In this document: positions 1-11,417 of the stretch, one piece after another
How the letters are laid out: every line of letters begins with the position of its first letter
Numbering within the stretch: the first letter of the stretch is position 1
Assembly (NCBI GenBank): GCA_029204225.1
Contig: CM055096.1
Coordinates: forward strand, 62,106,957-62,170,956
Direction of reading: 5' to 3'
Source of the DNA: Diphasiastrum complanatum
Lineage: Eukaryota > Streptophyta > Lycopodiopsida > Lycopodiales > Lycopodiaceae
DNA: 64,000 bases
The notes under the pieces: generated by a model
What the model saw: the letters and a program-made list of their open reading frames with translations, nothing else
Database searches by the model: none
What the model was told of the DNA's origin: nothing
Position numbers and translations under genes: made by a program

Positions 1-1
1 T

Positions 2-498
2 AAGTACAAGATTCAAAGAGATGTCGCAACCGCTAGGATGTATGGAATAGGCAACTCTAAGTTGGGCTCGAGCGGAAAGGCAGGCTTGCAAGCAAGCATG
101 GTAAGTGAATCTAAACTACTCTTATAGTTTGTCTTTGATTTCATATGATTTCCTTTTTCAACATGCATTATGACTAGCTGCTCCAACCTAACCCTAAACT
201 AATTTCAGCTTAAATTGAATGGATAGTTGGTAGGGGACTATGGACGTCTACCAACCAAGGAAGAGTATGACTTTGCCTTTAGGGAATTATATGAGACATT
301 AGTCAATAAACTGAAGAGCGAGGGTCATTTTCCACGTGTAAGTTTTTTTGAAACATTTAAGTTTTGTATTCTTTGTATATTATTGTTGTAAACATGTACA
401 TGTTCACTCTTAACCATTAGTATGATCAAGCATTAAATATTAATGGGTCTTGTTTGCTTGTTTTTATGTAGAGCGGACGTCAAGACGACAACAAGTAG
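2..498 (+). CDS. 3' end of an unidentified three-exon gene
   Basis: Three exons join in one frame: 2-100, 227-337 and 472-498, ending in TAG. Both introns have GT donors (GTAAGTG, GTAAGT) and AG acceptors, and both are phase 0, so chance is unlikely. The visible tail is about 78 residues and includes RDVATARMYGIG, then a charged stretch with LPTKEEYDFAFRELYET, ending SGRQDDNK. The 5' end lies outside the window. I do not recognise the family with certainty. A charged plant En/Spm-type (Ptta) transposase C-terminus is possible given the many CACTA fragments here, but that is inference only. Confidence 0.45.
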
Positions 499-1125
499 AT
501 TAGATTTTCAATATAAATTCTAGTTCATCTATCGTAAGTTAGAGAGACTACGAAAGTAGAAATTTTGTGATACCTTGATTGACACTTTCAATATATATAT
601 TATGTGGATTTGGAGGTGTTGGTAGATCAAATGTTGCATTTTCAAGTATAGAAAGTGGATCTTTGTGGTCCAATCATCATTTTAGGTCAAATCACTTGTG
701 AATGGCTGATTTTTAAAACTACTTACTAGAATGTGGAGACAAAAATTGCTCATGATCATGGATGGTGCATTTTATTATATGAGATATCTAGATTCTAGCT
801 TTTGCATGTAGATTTTGCTTGATTCAATATTTTCCATTGTTGGTGAAATCCTAAATTTGATAGGATCTCTTGATTTTCAAGTTCCTAAAATTTTCAATAG
901 TGTGTTTCAATCTTAGGTGTTGGCAAAATTTCATCATATTGTGTTTAGATCTATTGTGAGCAAGAAATCAAGATTCTAGGTGCTAGGATTTGCTAGAAAG
1001 AGAGAAAAGAGAGGTTAGATTGTTTCCATATCTTTTTTATTTCTTTCTGAATTTTATTTTTTGATTTTCAAGGGAGTGCTTAGTGCATTGGAACAGGTTC
1101 AAAGAGAAGATCAGATCATTACAAC
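499..1125. other. AT-rich stretch before copia gag
   Basis: I see no coding pattern. This could include the leader of the copia fragment that follows, but I find no clear LTR boundary or primer-binding site. Confidence 0.4.
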
Positions 1126-1832
1126 ATGGCAACTTCAAGTGGCTTCATGTTGGAAGGCAATGATAAGCTTACCTCAATCAACTATTCTAATTGGAAGGTA
1201 AGGATTGAATCCTTGCTAGAGATGAATGAGTTTATGGATATTTTTCTAGGTGTGGAGAAGAGACCTTTGGCACAACAAGATCAATTGAGATATGACAAGA
1301 GGGCAAAGAAATCTCTACATGTGATCAAGATGAATGTGACATGTGAACTTCTCAAGGAAGTTGGTAAGTGCACAACATCAAAGGAGGCTTGGGATTCATT
1401 GAAGAAGCTTTATGAATCTAAGTATACATCCAGAGTTTTAACTCTAAGAAGAAAAATATTTTCTTGTATGATGAAGGTGCTCATGCTGCTGTTTTAAGAG
1501 CTAAACCATTCAATGATGAGTTAGCATATATTGATGAAAGCATTCAAAAAGTAGAACTTGTGCAAGTTGTTCTTAATGGCTTCTTGGATGATCATGCTAA
1601 TCTTGTTTAAAGTTTTGCTATTCAAAAGACTTTGCCAAGTATGGTAAATTTGCAAGAGCTTTTAGTGAATGAAGAGTTTAGGCTTTTATCAAGAGGAGGT
1701 GCATCTACTACATTTCAAGTTGATGGAGAGGAGGCTGTGTTCATCAAAGGTAAACTCAAGGGCAAGGGCAAAGGCAAATGGTCAAAGGGTCAAGATCAAG
1801 GTGAGCCTTCCACTTTTGTTGGTAACTTCTAG
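1126..1832 (+). pseudogene. Ty1/copia gag (UBN2-type) remnant
   Basis: The first 110 residues match the gag of plant copia elements (DUF4219/UBN2 type). Visible blocks are a start rich in Ser/Gly, then INYSNWKVRIESLLEMNE, then a segment with SKEAWDSLKKLYESKY. Gag would package element RNA in cytoplasmic particles. The frame breaks near 1460, within the run after LRRKIFS, and homology resumes in another frame (ELAYIDESIQKVE). A TAA at 1608-1610 interrupts this frame. The last part ends in a Lys/Gly-rich run (GKLKGKGKGK) where a zinc knuckle would begin. No protease, integrase or RT follows, so this is a decayed 5' fragment. Confidence 0.8.
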
Positions 1833-3137
1833 CCGATTCTAACCATCATATGAGCATAAAGGATATCAGACAATGGAGTCAAGCCACCAAACTACAATAA
1901 AGAGCATCGACAAATCATCGATAAGGAACTCTAGAATCCATATTTACTAGGAGCGCCAATGTCAGAGAAGTTGACAAGTAGCGGACCGGTCAATGAGTAG
2001 AAACAAAGCCCAGTGCCTCACCACCATATTTTATGGTGACGGGAATAAAAGCATGGCCGAGTTGGCGTAAAGACTTGGATCTACCTGGAATGTAATGTTA
2101 GACACCCGTAGAAGGTGCATTGTACTCATAGATCTATGGCAAGAAAATTAGAGGTAGATCAATGCTCAAATGGGCACGAAGTGAAAAGAGACCCGAGTAG
2201 TTAAATTAGAATTTGGTTTTATGAAATTTTGTTAACTCAAGTTCTTATGGCACCTGATTTTGGGTGAACCAAAAATCCTAGCCCTAGGTTTATCAATATA
2301 AGGGCATGTGTGTCATGCCCATGCCTGGTCTCGGGTAGCGTGTCCGGCATCGGTAGACCAACAACCCGTAAGTTAATTGTGACTATAGGGGAATTGGGGA
2401 CCTTATGTGTACATGGTCATTATTAATGGTTGTAGGCCTAAAACACTTGATGGTGGATTTATATGGGTCTATCAATGAGTCATTGGAGAACTGGATGATG
2501 TGGTCCAGATAGGTTGCAGAGGTGTCCAGTGAGGTGTCACAGTGCACTACTAGTGGTGCATGAGCCTTGGAGGGTATAAGTATACCTATTGGGCTCTCAC
2601 TAGTGGATCCTTGATTGTGAGATTGGTAGTCGTACGTTGCTGGTGTGATGCCTCATTCCTCTTGATGTGATTGATCCATAGCTTGGGGGCTAGATCCGTT
2701 CGATCTAGGTTTGGTTGTGATGGTTTGTCCACCATCAAGTTACCTTGTGTTGCTTGTGATTGGCATGCTTAGAATAGGATCCTTGGATTGAGGACTTTAT
2801 AAAGTTATCCTTGTAGTGACCGTAACGATTATGAAAAGGCACGAAAGAATGTTTTAATTGAAGTTGGAATTTTCTAATAAATTCATGAAAACTTCATATA
2901 CTTGTATTATTTTTCTGACACTTTGATCAAAAAGTGGAGGGCCTTCAAAGAGGAAGAACCTGTGGTATGGGACACAGGCGATTCCAAAATGAAGATCTGA
3001 AACTAACTGGATCAGTTGACCATAGTATGACAAATACTATAGTTGACTTTTCAAAGTTATATTAGTCTAAAAGTATTTGAATAAACACTTTTTGAAAGTG
3101 TGGAAAATGTAGAAGTCGATTTTGAGTAGATTCAAAT
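1833..3137. other. No recognisable gene
   Basis: Non-coding sequence with stops in all frames. It may contain degraded retroelement sequence, but nothing can be named. Confidence 0.4.
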
Positions 3138-3260
3138 TTGAATGTTGGGTACATTGAATCTAGTCCCAAAAATAGTAGGGTTTCTCATATTGGAGGGAAA
3201 CCAAGTGGCAATTTAGGTTTTGGACCTGTTATAAAAGGATGTAACTCTTGGAAAGAGGAG

Positions 3261-3414
<154 letters not shown>

Positions 3415-3660
3415 CTCATTCATGCTTATACATGGTTTTCTTGGGTTTTACTATCCATTGGTGCACTTGGAGTTCGCCAGTGGGTTAATAAAAATATTTT
3501 CTAAAAAGTCCATCGAATCAAGGACAAACTTAATAAAAAAGAGAGCAACGAGGCTTCAATGTGGTGAAAGATTATAAAAAATGTTGCAATATTTAGTCAC
3601 ATTTTGTTCATTTTGATGTATCAACTGGTGCAAAAATTTTGTAATCTTGATATATTAGCT

Positions 3661-4361
3661 GAGGCGGTAATAATCTAGCATTGTTCAGGCACAACTTGCC
3701 AATATTTACCAAAGATTTGTTTATGAAATGTAAAAACGTATGAGCAGAAGTCGAAATGCACCTCATAATAAGTGATGATATATTGTCTTAAATAGATCCA
3801 TGTATTCCAAGGACTTTTCCGACCTCCACTGATTCCAACCCATTATGAACAGATTCATCAATAAAAGTAGAGATTTGTTTCTGAAATTTGTAAATATATT
3901 TTTATAAATCCTACTGTAGATGAATGTAGTCCTACACTACAAAACGTGCATCTACAACAAAAAATAGAAGACAAACATATATGTAAAAATTTATGAGCAG
4001 AGATATACAATCTACTATTTATGAGGTGGTAACAATCTAGCATTGTTCAGGCACAACTTGCTAATGTTTATCAGATATCTATTCTGAAATGTAAAAATTT
4101 ATGAGCAAAAGTCAAAACAGACCTCAGAATAAGAGATGGTATACTGCCTTAAACAAATCCATATATTCCAAGGTCTGTTCCGACCTCCACTGATTCCCAC
4201 CCCAGTTGATAGATCTACCCATTGTCAACAAATTTATCATTAAAAGTAGAGATTTATTTCTAAAATGTGTAGGTCTATTTTCTTAAATCCTAATCTAGAT
4301 AAAATTGAATGTAGTTCTACACTACAAATTGTGGATCTGCAACAAAAACTAGGAGACAAAC
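3661..4361. repeat. Tandem duplication, period about 362 bp
   Basis: The segment starting at 3661 (GGCGGTAATAATCTAGCATT region) recurs from 4023 (GGTGGTAACAATCTAGCATT) and stays alignable to about 4361 with scattered substitutions and small indels. Shared landmarks are TTCCGACCTCCACTGATTCC and AAAAGTAGAGATTT. No coding capacity is evident. Confidence 0.85.
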
Positions 4362-4399
4362 TGCTAAAAAACTGTACAAGTACCTAGTTGCTTGGATGG

Positions 4400-5700
4400 C
4401 ATTTTAGCCAAAAAAATTGGCATACAAAACTGTAAAACAATTTCATAACAAAAACTCATATAACTATTGCCTCATGGAGAAATCATAGAACTCTCATCAC
4501 AATTGAAAATTTTGCTCAAAAAAATACCTAAGCTTTACAAATCTATCAACAAATTTACAGATCTGTCATTTGAAAGATCAAAAAAAAAAGTAAGGGGAGG
4601 TCAGAACAGTTGTCGGTAAAAAACAACATGGTGTATTCCGACCTCCATTTCGACCCTGAAAGTGCCTTTGAGATCAGCTACAAAATTTGCATCTCAAATA
4701 CTCTGATGGTGATCAGCCCAGAAACCAACAATGAAACCTGCAAATCAAAAGCTAGTATTGTAGTTTGTTAAGTATATTACCATAAAAAATAATTGCAACA
4801 AACTAATTTTACACAAAGAACAATGAAGATCCATATGGAATCATGTATATGAACCAAAAAACTGGATATCCAGTTGATGAATAGACGATTTGCCATCAAA
4901 ATAGGCGCTGATTTAACAAATCTCACATATCCTCATATTCCGATAGGCATTCAAACCCTCTGTAAATATGGATCCGCAACAAAAAAAACTCTGGATCTAC
5001 ACTACCCTCATATCCCTCAGATGGATCTACAACACCCTAATAGAAAACAAGCCATCAGAATACACTTCGGAATAGCAAAACCTGTAGATTCTGCCTATTC
5101 CGACGACCTTTTCTGACTTGCCTGTTATCTTAAGAAACTTTTGTGGATCCGCCGACTCCTTTGTCTCAAAATAAATCTGCATAGAAAATGTGAAGTCAAT
5201 AAAACCAATCTACAATCACATTGAGATGGAGACTATGATGTAAGAGAAAGAGAGAGTGAGATAAGAGATAAAGAGAGAGATTACCTTACATCCAATAATA
5301 AAAAAAATTCCATCTTCCACTTTCTCTTTTTCTCTTGAGCTCACCACATCTGATTTTGCAAGGAGTAAGCAAAGAGGAAGAGGAAGAGGAACAAGCAAAG
5401 TGCAAGAGGAGGAAGCAAAGAGCAATAACAAGAGAAACAGGAGTAAGAGGAGCATTCAAATGTGAGGAGGATAAGGACAGGGAGGAGGATTAAGAGGGTG
5501 AGGAAGTTAGCTTCATTATTCCAAAATCTGCTCCGAGGTCTGTTAAAATTAGCTCAAAATTGTTGCATTCTAAAATGACACAACTATCAAGACTGACGGC
5601 CGTTATATTTTCAAGCCTTGTCAAAGAATATGTAGTGCACTAAATGACACAATTTTTAATCTGCTAAATTGTACTCATTTGGTTACAATATGCCATAGGT
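4400..5700. other. No gene; purine-rich stretch near 5220-5460
   Basis: AT-rich sequence. A strongly purine-rich stretch runs from about 5222 to 5460 (GAGAAAGAGAG, AGAGGAAGAGGAAGAGG). A short ORF at 4874-5116 has no recognisable features. Confidence 0.4.
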
Positions 5701-5741
5701 GTCCAAACATTGATGTATTTGGCCTTCATCCTACTATCGAG

Positions 5742-5864
5742 CCACTTTCAGGAGAGGGATAGAAGACAATCATATCCACCCGACCTCGCGCTTCTACCCA
5801 AGGACATGACGCTTGATTGGCTACGTGATGCCCTTAGAGAAGCCTCGGCAAATAACCAGGAAGT

Positions 5865-5867
<3 letters not shown>
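5742..5867 (+). pseudogene. Exon-like CACTA fragment upstream of DUF4216
   Basis: An open stretch contains RRQSYPPDLALLPKDM and LDWLRDALREASANNQEV. It looks like the linker exon between the DUF4218 and DUF4216 regions of a CACTA protein. It runs straight into a (GA)n tract. The assignment rests mainly on position, 180 bp before a clear DUF4216 exon. Confidence 0.35.

Positions 5868-5899
<32 letters not shown>
5868..5899 (-). repeat. (GA)n microsatellite
   Basis: About 16 GA units. This is the only tract of 30 bp or more in the window with purines on the + strand; the others are (CT)n. Confidence 0.95.
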
Positions 5900-5903
<4 letters not shown>

Positions 5904-6044
5904 AATATGCAAGGGGGTGCGATTTACATGTAATCTATGATGATGATCATTCACATGTTAATTAAAACATTTGTACATGCAATTTTGTACATGTTTGTTG
6001 TATTCCTAGCACATTTAGTTCTATTTTTTTTTTTTGTATTAAAA

Positions 6045-6635
6045 AATACAATTCACTATGGACGCATGGATGACACTTTTGTACGGAGTGCATTGACAAA
6101 AATAGAAATACGTACGATTGTGGAGTCATGGCAAATTTTACCCAAGAGAGTCGGGCAAGCATGTCGGACACCAATTTACTCTCTTCTCAACTTGATTATT
6201 GGGGGACAATCAATGACATTCTTGAAGTTGGATTCAGACAATTCAGCTTTTTCATATTTGATGTCAAATGGTTCAAAGTTATTTGCAATGGTCCCAATGC
6301 AACTATCAGGAAAGATGAGAGTAGTTATTTTGCCATTGACTCTACCAAGCTTTGGACACATCAAAGCGACACATTTGTTTTTCCTCAACAACGTGAGTAG
6401 GTACACTTCTTCTATGCTTTCGATGTCTATGCTCTTTTGTTGTCAATCAATCGATTTTCAGTGTACTGCAAAAAATGTATATTGTGTATAGTAATACCCA
6501 AGCAACTGTAACATAGCTACGAAGACTTACTACAAGTCAACGTTGATGTTAACATCGATGAATTACAGGTGGTCTTTCAGCTTGATCTTTCAGATCCAGA
6601 TGGTGGTATGTGATTCAAGTCGCTCCTCGAAGTTA
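6045..6635 (+). pseudogene. CACTA DUF4216 segment, broken
   Basis: DUF4216 is the C-terminal part of many plant CACTA (En/Spm) proteins. The exon from about 6045 to 6393 reads YNSLWTHG, a stop, then DKNRNTYDCGVMANFTQESR, and further on FFIFDVKWFKVICNGPNATI and YFAIDSTK. All of these align with the copies at 41687 (+) and 21430 (-). The next exon starts after an AG at about 6568 (VVFQLDLSD), and after a shift of frame gives RWWYVIQVAPRS. The in-frame stop and the frameshift make this a pseudogene. No DUF4218 or Transposase_21 region precedes it here. Confidence 0.75.
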
Positions 6636-6660
6636 AATAGTTTTTGAAGATAGAGATGTC

Positions 6661-6960
6661 ATGGAGGACATGGCGCTGCCAACTAATGCAGCTCATGAAC
6701 AAGATCATGATGACGGATTCGATGATACATTTTTGGAGGATGATAGTGTGCAAGCTTCACAAGCTAATGATGATGTTGAGCGTGATGCATCACCATCGGA
6801 TGGATCGATTACACACGACACACCTTCTCGATCTCACTCATTGTCATCGTCGCCATTAGCTTTTGAAGATCAGCTTATTAATGATGAAGCTATAGGTGAA
6901 ACCGATATTCCCCTAAATGTCAATGGCACATCAGTAGCGATCTGCGATGTATTAGGCTAG
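6661..6960 (+). CDS. Acidic C-terminal tail of CACTA protein, remnant
   Basis: A 99-residue open frame rich in Asp, Glu and Ser (HDDGFDDTFLEDDSV, DVERDASPSDGS) follows the DUF4216 remnant at the place where other copies have an acidic tail. The start codon is arbitrary, because this would be read as the end of the upstream protein. It is most likely the last exon of the decayed CACTA gene. Independent function is unlikely. Confidence 0.4.
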   Translation: MEDMALPTNAAHEQDHDDGFDDTFLEDDSVQASQANDDVERDASPSDGSITHDTPSRSHSLSSSPLAFEDQLINDEAIGETDIPLNVNGTSVAICDVLG

Positions 6961-6975
6961 GGTGTTGAATCACTC

Positions 6976-7236
6976 AATGACCCAACAATGTACATAGTTT
7001 CTGAATATCATCAAGAAAAGCAACTACCCAAGTCATGAAAGTGACGAGAATAAACTTTCCAAGATAAATATTTTATGGACCCTATATCAAGATTGGTTGT
7101 AAGTTGTAACATAAAAATGAGACACTATTGATGTGAAATTGAGAGCTAATGACCCAACAATATACACCGTTTCTAAATATCATCAAGAAAAGCAACTACG
7201 CAAGTCATGAAGGTGACAAGAATAGACTTTCCAAGA
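6976..7236. repeat. Direct duplication, about 90 bp, spaced 172 bp
   Basis: Copies at about 6976-7065 and 7148-7236 share AATGACCCAACAAT, ATCATCAAGAAAAGCAACTA and ACTTTCCAAGATAA with few changes. Confidence 0.85.
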
Positions 7237-7435
7237 TAATAGTCACGACCAAAGTTGGCACGACCTTCAACCTCTAATAATCACTAGCTAATCATCAACC
7301 TTTCACGCCTTTCATGGCTTTCAGCTGACCATTAGCCAAGCATGATTTGCCTACTAGCCTTTCATGCCTTTTAGCAACCTCAGGTGAAGATCAATTAGCT
7401 CGTTTTTCATGGTCATCAACTCATCACACGCCTTT

Positions 7436-7497
7436 CACACATTTCATGACCATCTGCCCTCCGCTTCACACATTTCATGACCATCTGCCCTCCGCCA
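7436..7497. repeat. 31-bp tandem repeat, two copies
   Basis: Two near-perfect copies of a unit beginning CACACATTTCATGACC and containing ATCTGCCCTCCGC, at 7436-7466 and 7467-7497. Confidence 0.9.
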
Positions 7498-7713
7498 CAA
7501 CGGGGAGCGGGACGGGTTCACAAATCAGCAAACTGAAATTGCGCATCAACAAACAACATATATTCAGCTGCAGCATCCATCCCTACGCACACGGATTCAC
7601 GTGCGGAATCTCGGATAGGCGAGCGTGAATATTACTTTCTGTGCGCATACGGATGTAACAGTGATTTTCTGCTAGTTGGAAAACACTATTTGCTTCATCT
7701 TTTATGGTGTTTT

Positions 7714-7796
7714 GTGCAGCGCCAACTGACTCTCATGCTCAATTACTTACTCACCAACCAACCAAAAGTGTGCAGCGCCACTGACTCTCATGCTCA
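7714..7796 (+). repeat. Direct repeat upstream of LTPG
   Basis: GTGCAGCGCC followed by ACTGACTCTCATGCTCA occurs at 7714-7741 and again at 7770-7796, 56 bp apart, 290-375 bp before the LTPG start codon. Duplicated promoter elements are possible but unproven. Confidence 0.7.
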
Positions 7797-7916
7797 CTGA
7801 CTTACGCACTCACACGGCGTCCCTATATCAATGCAATCAAGTCGTGCTATATCAATGCATGGAAATGGCGGAGCTACTCAGCTATCTTGTGAAAAGAAAA
7901 ACAGTCAAGCAGTCAT

Positions 7917-7950
7917 ACTTTATATAGATACGTGATACTTTATATATTAT
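7917..7950 (+). promoter_or_regulatory. Possible TATA region for LTPG
   Basis: Two TATATA-containing stretches lie at about 7920 and 7940, roughly 140-170 bp before the ATG at 8089. That spacing suits a plant core promoter with a 5' leader of about 110-140 nt. This is inferred from position and composition only. Confidence 0.35.
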
Positions 7951-8088
7951 TTACGCTTCTATCTCAACACTGGTCATAGTCGATTTTTCAGCTTTGAAAC
8001 CATCTGCCTTTTTTTCTTTTCTTATGAACAACTATCGATAATACTTTGTTCTTTAAGCATTGTGGGTTTAGGGGGTTAATCAGACAGA

Positions 8089-8628
8089 ATGAGCAGGCTA
8101 TGGATGCAGGCTATGACTGTAGCCATGATCGTGCCCTTGGTATGGAGTGCAGGAACTGTTGTTCAGCCCGACTGTACAGATGAGCTGATGAAAATGCAGG
8201 GATGCTTGGCTTTCGTGCAGAAGCAAGTGAGCATACCAAGTTCCGATTGCTGCACCGGCTTATTATCGGTGCATCTGAGCAGCCCTGTATGTCTCTGCAT
8301 GCTCATTTCATCCAATGGAGCATTAAACTCTACGCCAAATATCGATAGTAAGCAGGCAATGTTGCTGCCCTCCATATGCAAGGTGGATACCGACCCCTCA
8401 CGATGTCCAGGTACTGCTACATTTTTCAGAGCAGGCATTCAGCTGTGGTTAATATATAATAGGACTTATGGTTGACTGCAATCTCATATAAGCGTTTGTG
8501 TAGCATTACTCTCGGGAGAAAACCCCACAGGCGCATCTGGCGTTGGAGCTCCAAATAAGTCACTCCAGAGTATGTATGCAGCGTATCTTGCTTGTGCTAT
8601 GGAATCTCCGCGCCCTTGTCTGTTTTAG
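8089..8628 (+). CDS. Non-specific lipid transfer protein, GPI type (LTPG-like)
   Basis: Secreted lipid-binding protein of the eight-cysteine family. Two exons, 8089-8410 and 8504-8628, join at a phase-1 intron (CCAG|GTACTG, TGTAG|CATT) to give 148 residues. An N-terminal hydrophobic signal (about residues 5-22) ends near VWSAG. The 8-Cys pattern is complete: C-x9-C-x14-CC-x12-C-x1-C, then two more cysteines at SICKV and SRCPG. Exon 2 encodes the typical linker GENPTGASGVGAP and a tail AAYLACAM ending in TAG. The intron sits just after Cys8, as in LTPG genes. The C-terminal tail is only moderately hydrophobic, so a GPI anchor is uncertain. No stop or frameshift is seen, and this is the best candidate for a functional gene in the window. 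It likely acts at the plasma membrane or wall in cuticle or lipid export. Confidence 0.88.
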
Positions 8629-9724
8629 TAAGCGGTAATCACCTCAATGTTGCAGCTTTCTAACTTTTATCGTTTTGTGTCTACGCATAGATTCCTTCCA
8701 GGAAGGAGCCTCACCTTCAAAGAGCAATTCTGCATTTGCGTGTATTCCACGATTATCGATTGCACTTTTCTTAGTAATATTTGCGGGCTTCATATAATAT
8801 AATCTACCAGCTATAGAAAAGCTGAGTGGCAGAAAAGAAGATGCACATATCCGGTAGCCGATTAACAAAAAAATAAACCGCTGCATGTTGCAGATCAGCT
8901 ACAGCCTACAGTCTATGTTTCTGAGGAAAAATATGGAGTACGGCCCATAAAGTTGGAAATCTGTTGGAGATTGCTTGGACGACATTTTTGAGATAGATAA
9001 GCTACAAATTTCAGTATGTCTTAACTTTATCACTATTTGATGTGTCTGATGATCCGAGGCAATTTTTCTATGTAATCAGATATCACTAATGTTGTTTCCT
9101 CCTCAAATTTTGTTGCTTACGCTGCCATGTATAATTTAACAGACTTCTTTCGTCCATAAGATTGATCCCAGCAGAAATTCGAAATATTCCCAAAGGGTCT
9201 GGTGAGAGTACTTCAACAAACTTTAGGTTTAGTTTGCTTGAAATGAATTTGTCAAATACTAGGGTGCAAATGAGTAGTAAGCTCTTTGAAGAAGCATGTA
9301 TCCCTTCTATATGATGCATACAAGCACTGTACAATTTTCCCTCACTTTTCTCAGAGGAGCCAGTACTTTAAAGTCAGTGATGCCTTTCTCACACGACTTA
9401 CAACTAATACCGTGGGCACTAATCACTAAAGCCAAAGCCATCAATGCTAGATCAATTCGCAACAATAAGGTACATAAGAAGCATATACAACAGAACATTA
9501 GGCACGTAAATCAACAGTCAATTCAATACACGATCATCTGATTGAGTTGCATTCATAGCATGCTTGTTTCAATGCAGAACTGCCATTTAGCCTCAAGATT
9601 TCAAGATCCTACTTTCGGAAGAAAGTTCATAGTAGGCCGTTTCCTTGTTTTTGGAGAGTTTACATTCTCTTGAGTTGGAACTTAAACAATCCCTCTCTCA
9701 CTTCAAAGTTGACTCTTCATCTAA
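8629..9724. other. LTPG 3' flank, no further gene
   Basis: Short overlapping open frames on both strands without domain features. AT-rich. Nothing recognisable. Confidence 0.4.
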
Positions 9725-9945
9725 TGTGATTATTCCAGCTAATCTCTTGAGAGAAACAAAACGAGTTGGAGGTAGTGCGTCGGTAATTATGCTGCTAACA
9801 TTTTACTGGTAACCATACCTCAAATGCAATGTGCTTGCTCCAGTTCTGAAATAGTTGGATTTTATTGAGAAAATAGCATCTCTAAGGATCAATACACGAA
9901 TATTATATTCATCCTAGAGTGTTAAGCTCTTAGGTTCCAAACCCT
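9725..9945 (-). pseudogene. Ty1/copia RNase H/C-terminal tail remnant
   Basis: On the minus strand a degraded frame ends with ITDALPPTRFVSLKRLAGI, which matches the end of copia polyproteins (ADIFTKxLPxxRFxxLRxxLGI pattern). Just before it, in an adjoining frame, SKHIAFEV resembles the SKHI block of copia RNase H. Stops and shifts interrupt it. It abuts the gypsy RNase H remnant at about 9985, so two retroelement classes are joined here. Confidence 0.5.
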
Positions 9946-9984
9946 AATTTGTATCATAAAAACAACCTAAATATGTAGCATCAC

Positions 9985-11340
9985 AGATTTAACGGAGCAT
10001 TTGGTGATCAGTCAGAATATCAAATTTGGCTTCAGACACATAATGTCACCAAATTTTCAAGGCATGATTAATAGCATAAAACTCCTTTTCATAGGTACAA
10101 TACCTAGATTGAGCTGGATTGAGTTTATTGCTTTCAAAAGAAATAGGATGTCCATCGTGCATCAAGATGGCTCCCATCGTATAATCACTGGCATCGGTCC
10201 TAACCACAAATGGTTTCTTAGGATCGCCAATGATCAAGATTGGTGCAATTGTCACACTTTCCTTAAGCAACTCAAAACTATTATTCATATCCTCCATCCA
10301 CACCACTACTAGACTCTTAGCCCTTCGGCTAAGTTTCTTAAAGCCTTTCAACGCTTGAGTGAGGGGAAACGCCTTCCTAGCAAACTGACGGAAAAATCCC
10401 ATGAAACCCAAGAATGACTTGATTTCCCAAACTGTTGTAAGAATTGGCCATTGAATAACCAACTCTGTTCAACTTTTTATAGTCCACACAAAACCTTATA
10501 TTCCCATCCTTCTTGGCAACCAGAGACACTGGTGATGCCCAAGGAAGCTTACTAGGTTTAACCCACCATTTCTCTAGATACTCACTTAATTGCCTTTGTA
10601 CCTCAGCCTCTTCCGATGCACTCATCCTCTAAGGGTGTTGTGCAACTGGAATTGAAGTAGGTAAAAGGTCAATCTTGTGATCTACAGACCTTTCAGGTAG
10701 TAAATCTACATGAAGGTGTAGAAAACATCATAAATTCTTGCCTAAGTTCAATATAGGCTTCAGATTCAGGAGTGTTCTCACTAGGTAAGTTCATGGAATT
10801 AAATTTAAGAATCTCATCATTGTAAAAAATTAAGTTTTTGTGAGAATATAAATAAACTTTTTACTCGGTGTTCTTTATCAAATAATTAAGTTCATGATTA
10901 AAGTAAGGTTTAATACTAGTAGCATCAACAGTACTTAAACTTGCACTAATCTTTATAAAAGAACAATCATGCATAAAAGTTAAAGATTTTTCAACAAAAT
11001 TAATTTTCAATGATTTATTCTTATCATAATGCCATTGTTGTCCAAGAAATCACATAATCCATGGGTTCGGGATTACATCCAGATGCCATTGTCACACAAT
11101 ATTTTTTCTCACTTTTTTTGATGGGAAGGTTTAGCATTTGCCCCAAATTTGGATTTATAAAATTATGAGTGGATCCCATGTCAAAAAGTACATTAACAAC
11201 ATGTCCTCCAATTTTACCTTTAATGCAAATTAAGTCATTAGGTCCATAAAGCATTGAACTAAGAAAGCAAATATCCATCTCATTACTTTGAGATATGATA
11301 CCTAAGGTTGAGGCTTTGTTTTTTACACAATCACATGCAA
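9985..11340 (-). pseudogene. Ty3/gypsy pol remnant (protease-RT-RNase H)
   Basis: Read on the minus strand. The protease region is at 11278-11024 (GGHVVNVLFDMGSTHNFI), where the catalytic D-S-G is changed to D-M-G. The RT N-terminus runs from about 10690 to 10470 (DHKIDLLP, a stop, then MSASEEAEVQRQLSEYLEKW, SPVSLVAKKDG and FCVDYKKLNRV). It then jumps, with a change of frame near 10460, to the RT thumb and RNase H (WEIKSFLGFMGFFRQFA, FVVRTDASDYTMGAIL, LTDHQMLR). The RT core with the YxDD catalytic motif, roughly 140 residues, is deleted at that junction. A TGA follows KIW at about 10043-10045. No integrase is seen. It is clearly inactive. Confidence 0.88.
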
Positions 11341-11417
11341 GGTGACTCTCTCCACATGCAAGGCGACTCTCTCCATGTCAGAGATGCAGCGGCCGCTATA
11401 GCCAAAGATGGAGATCT

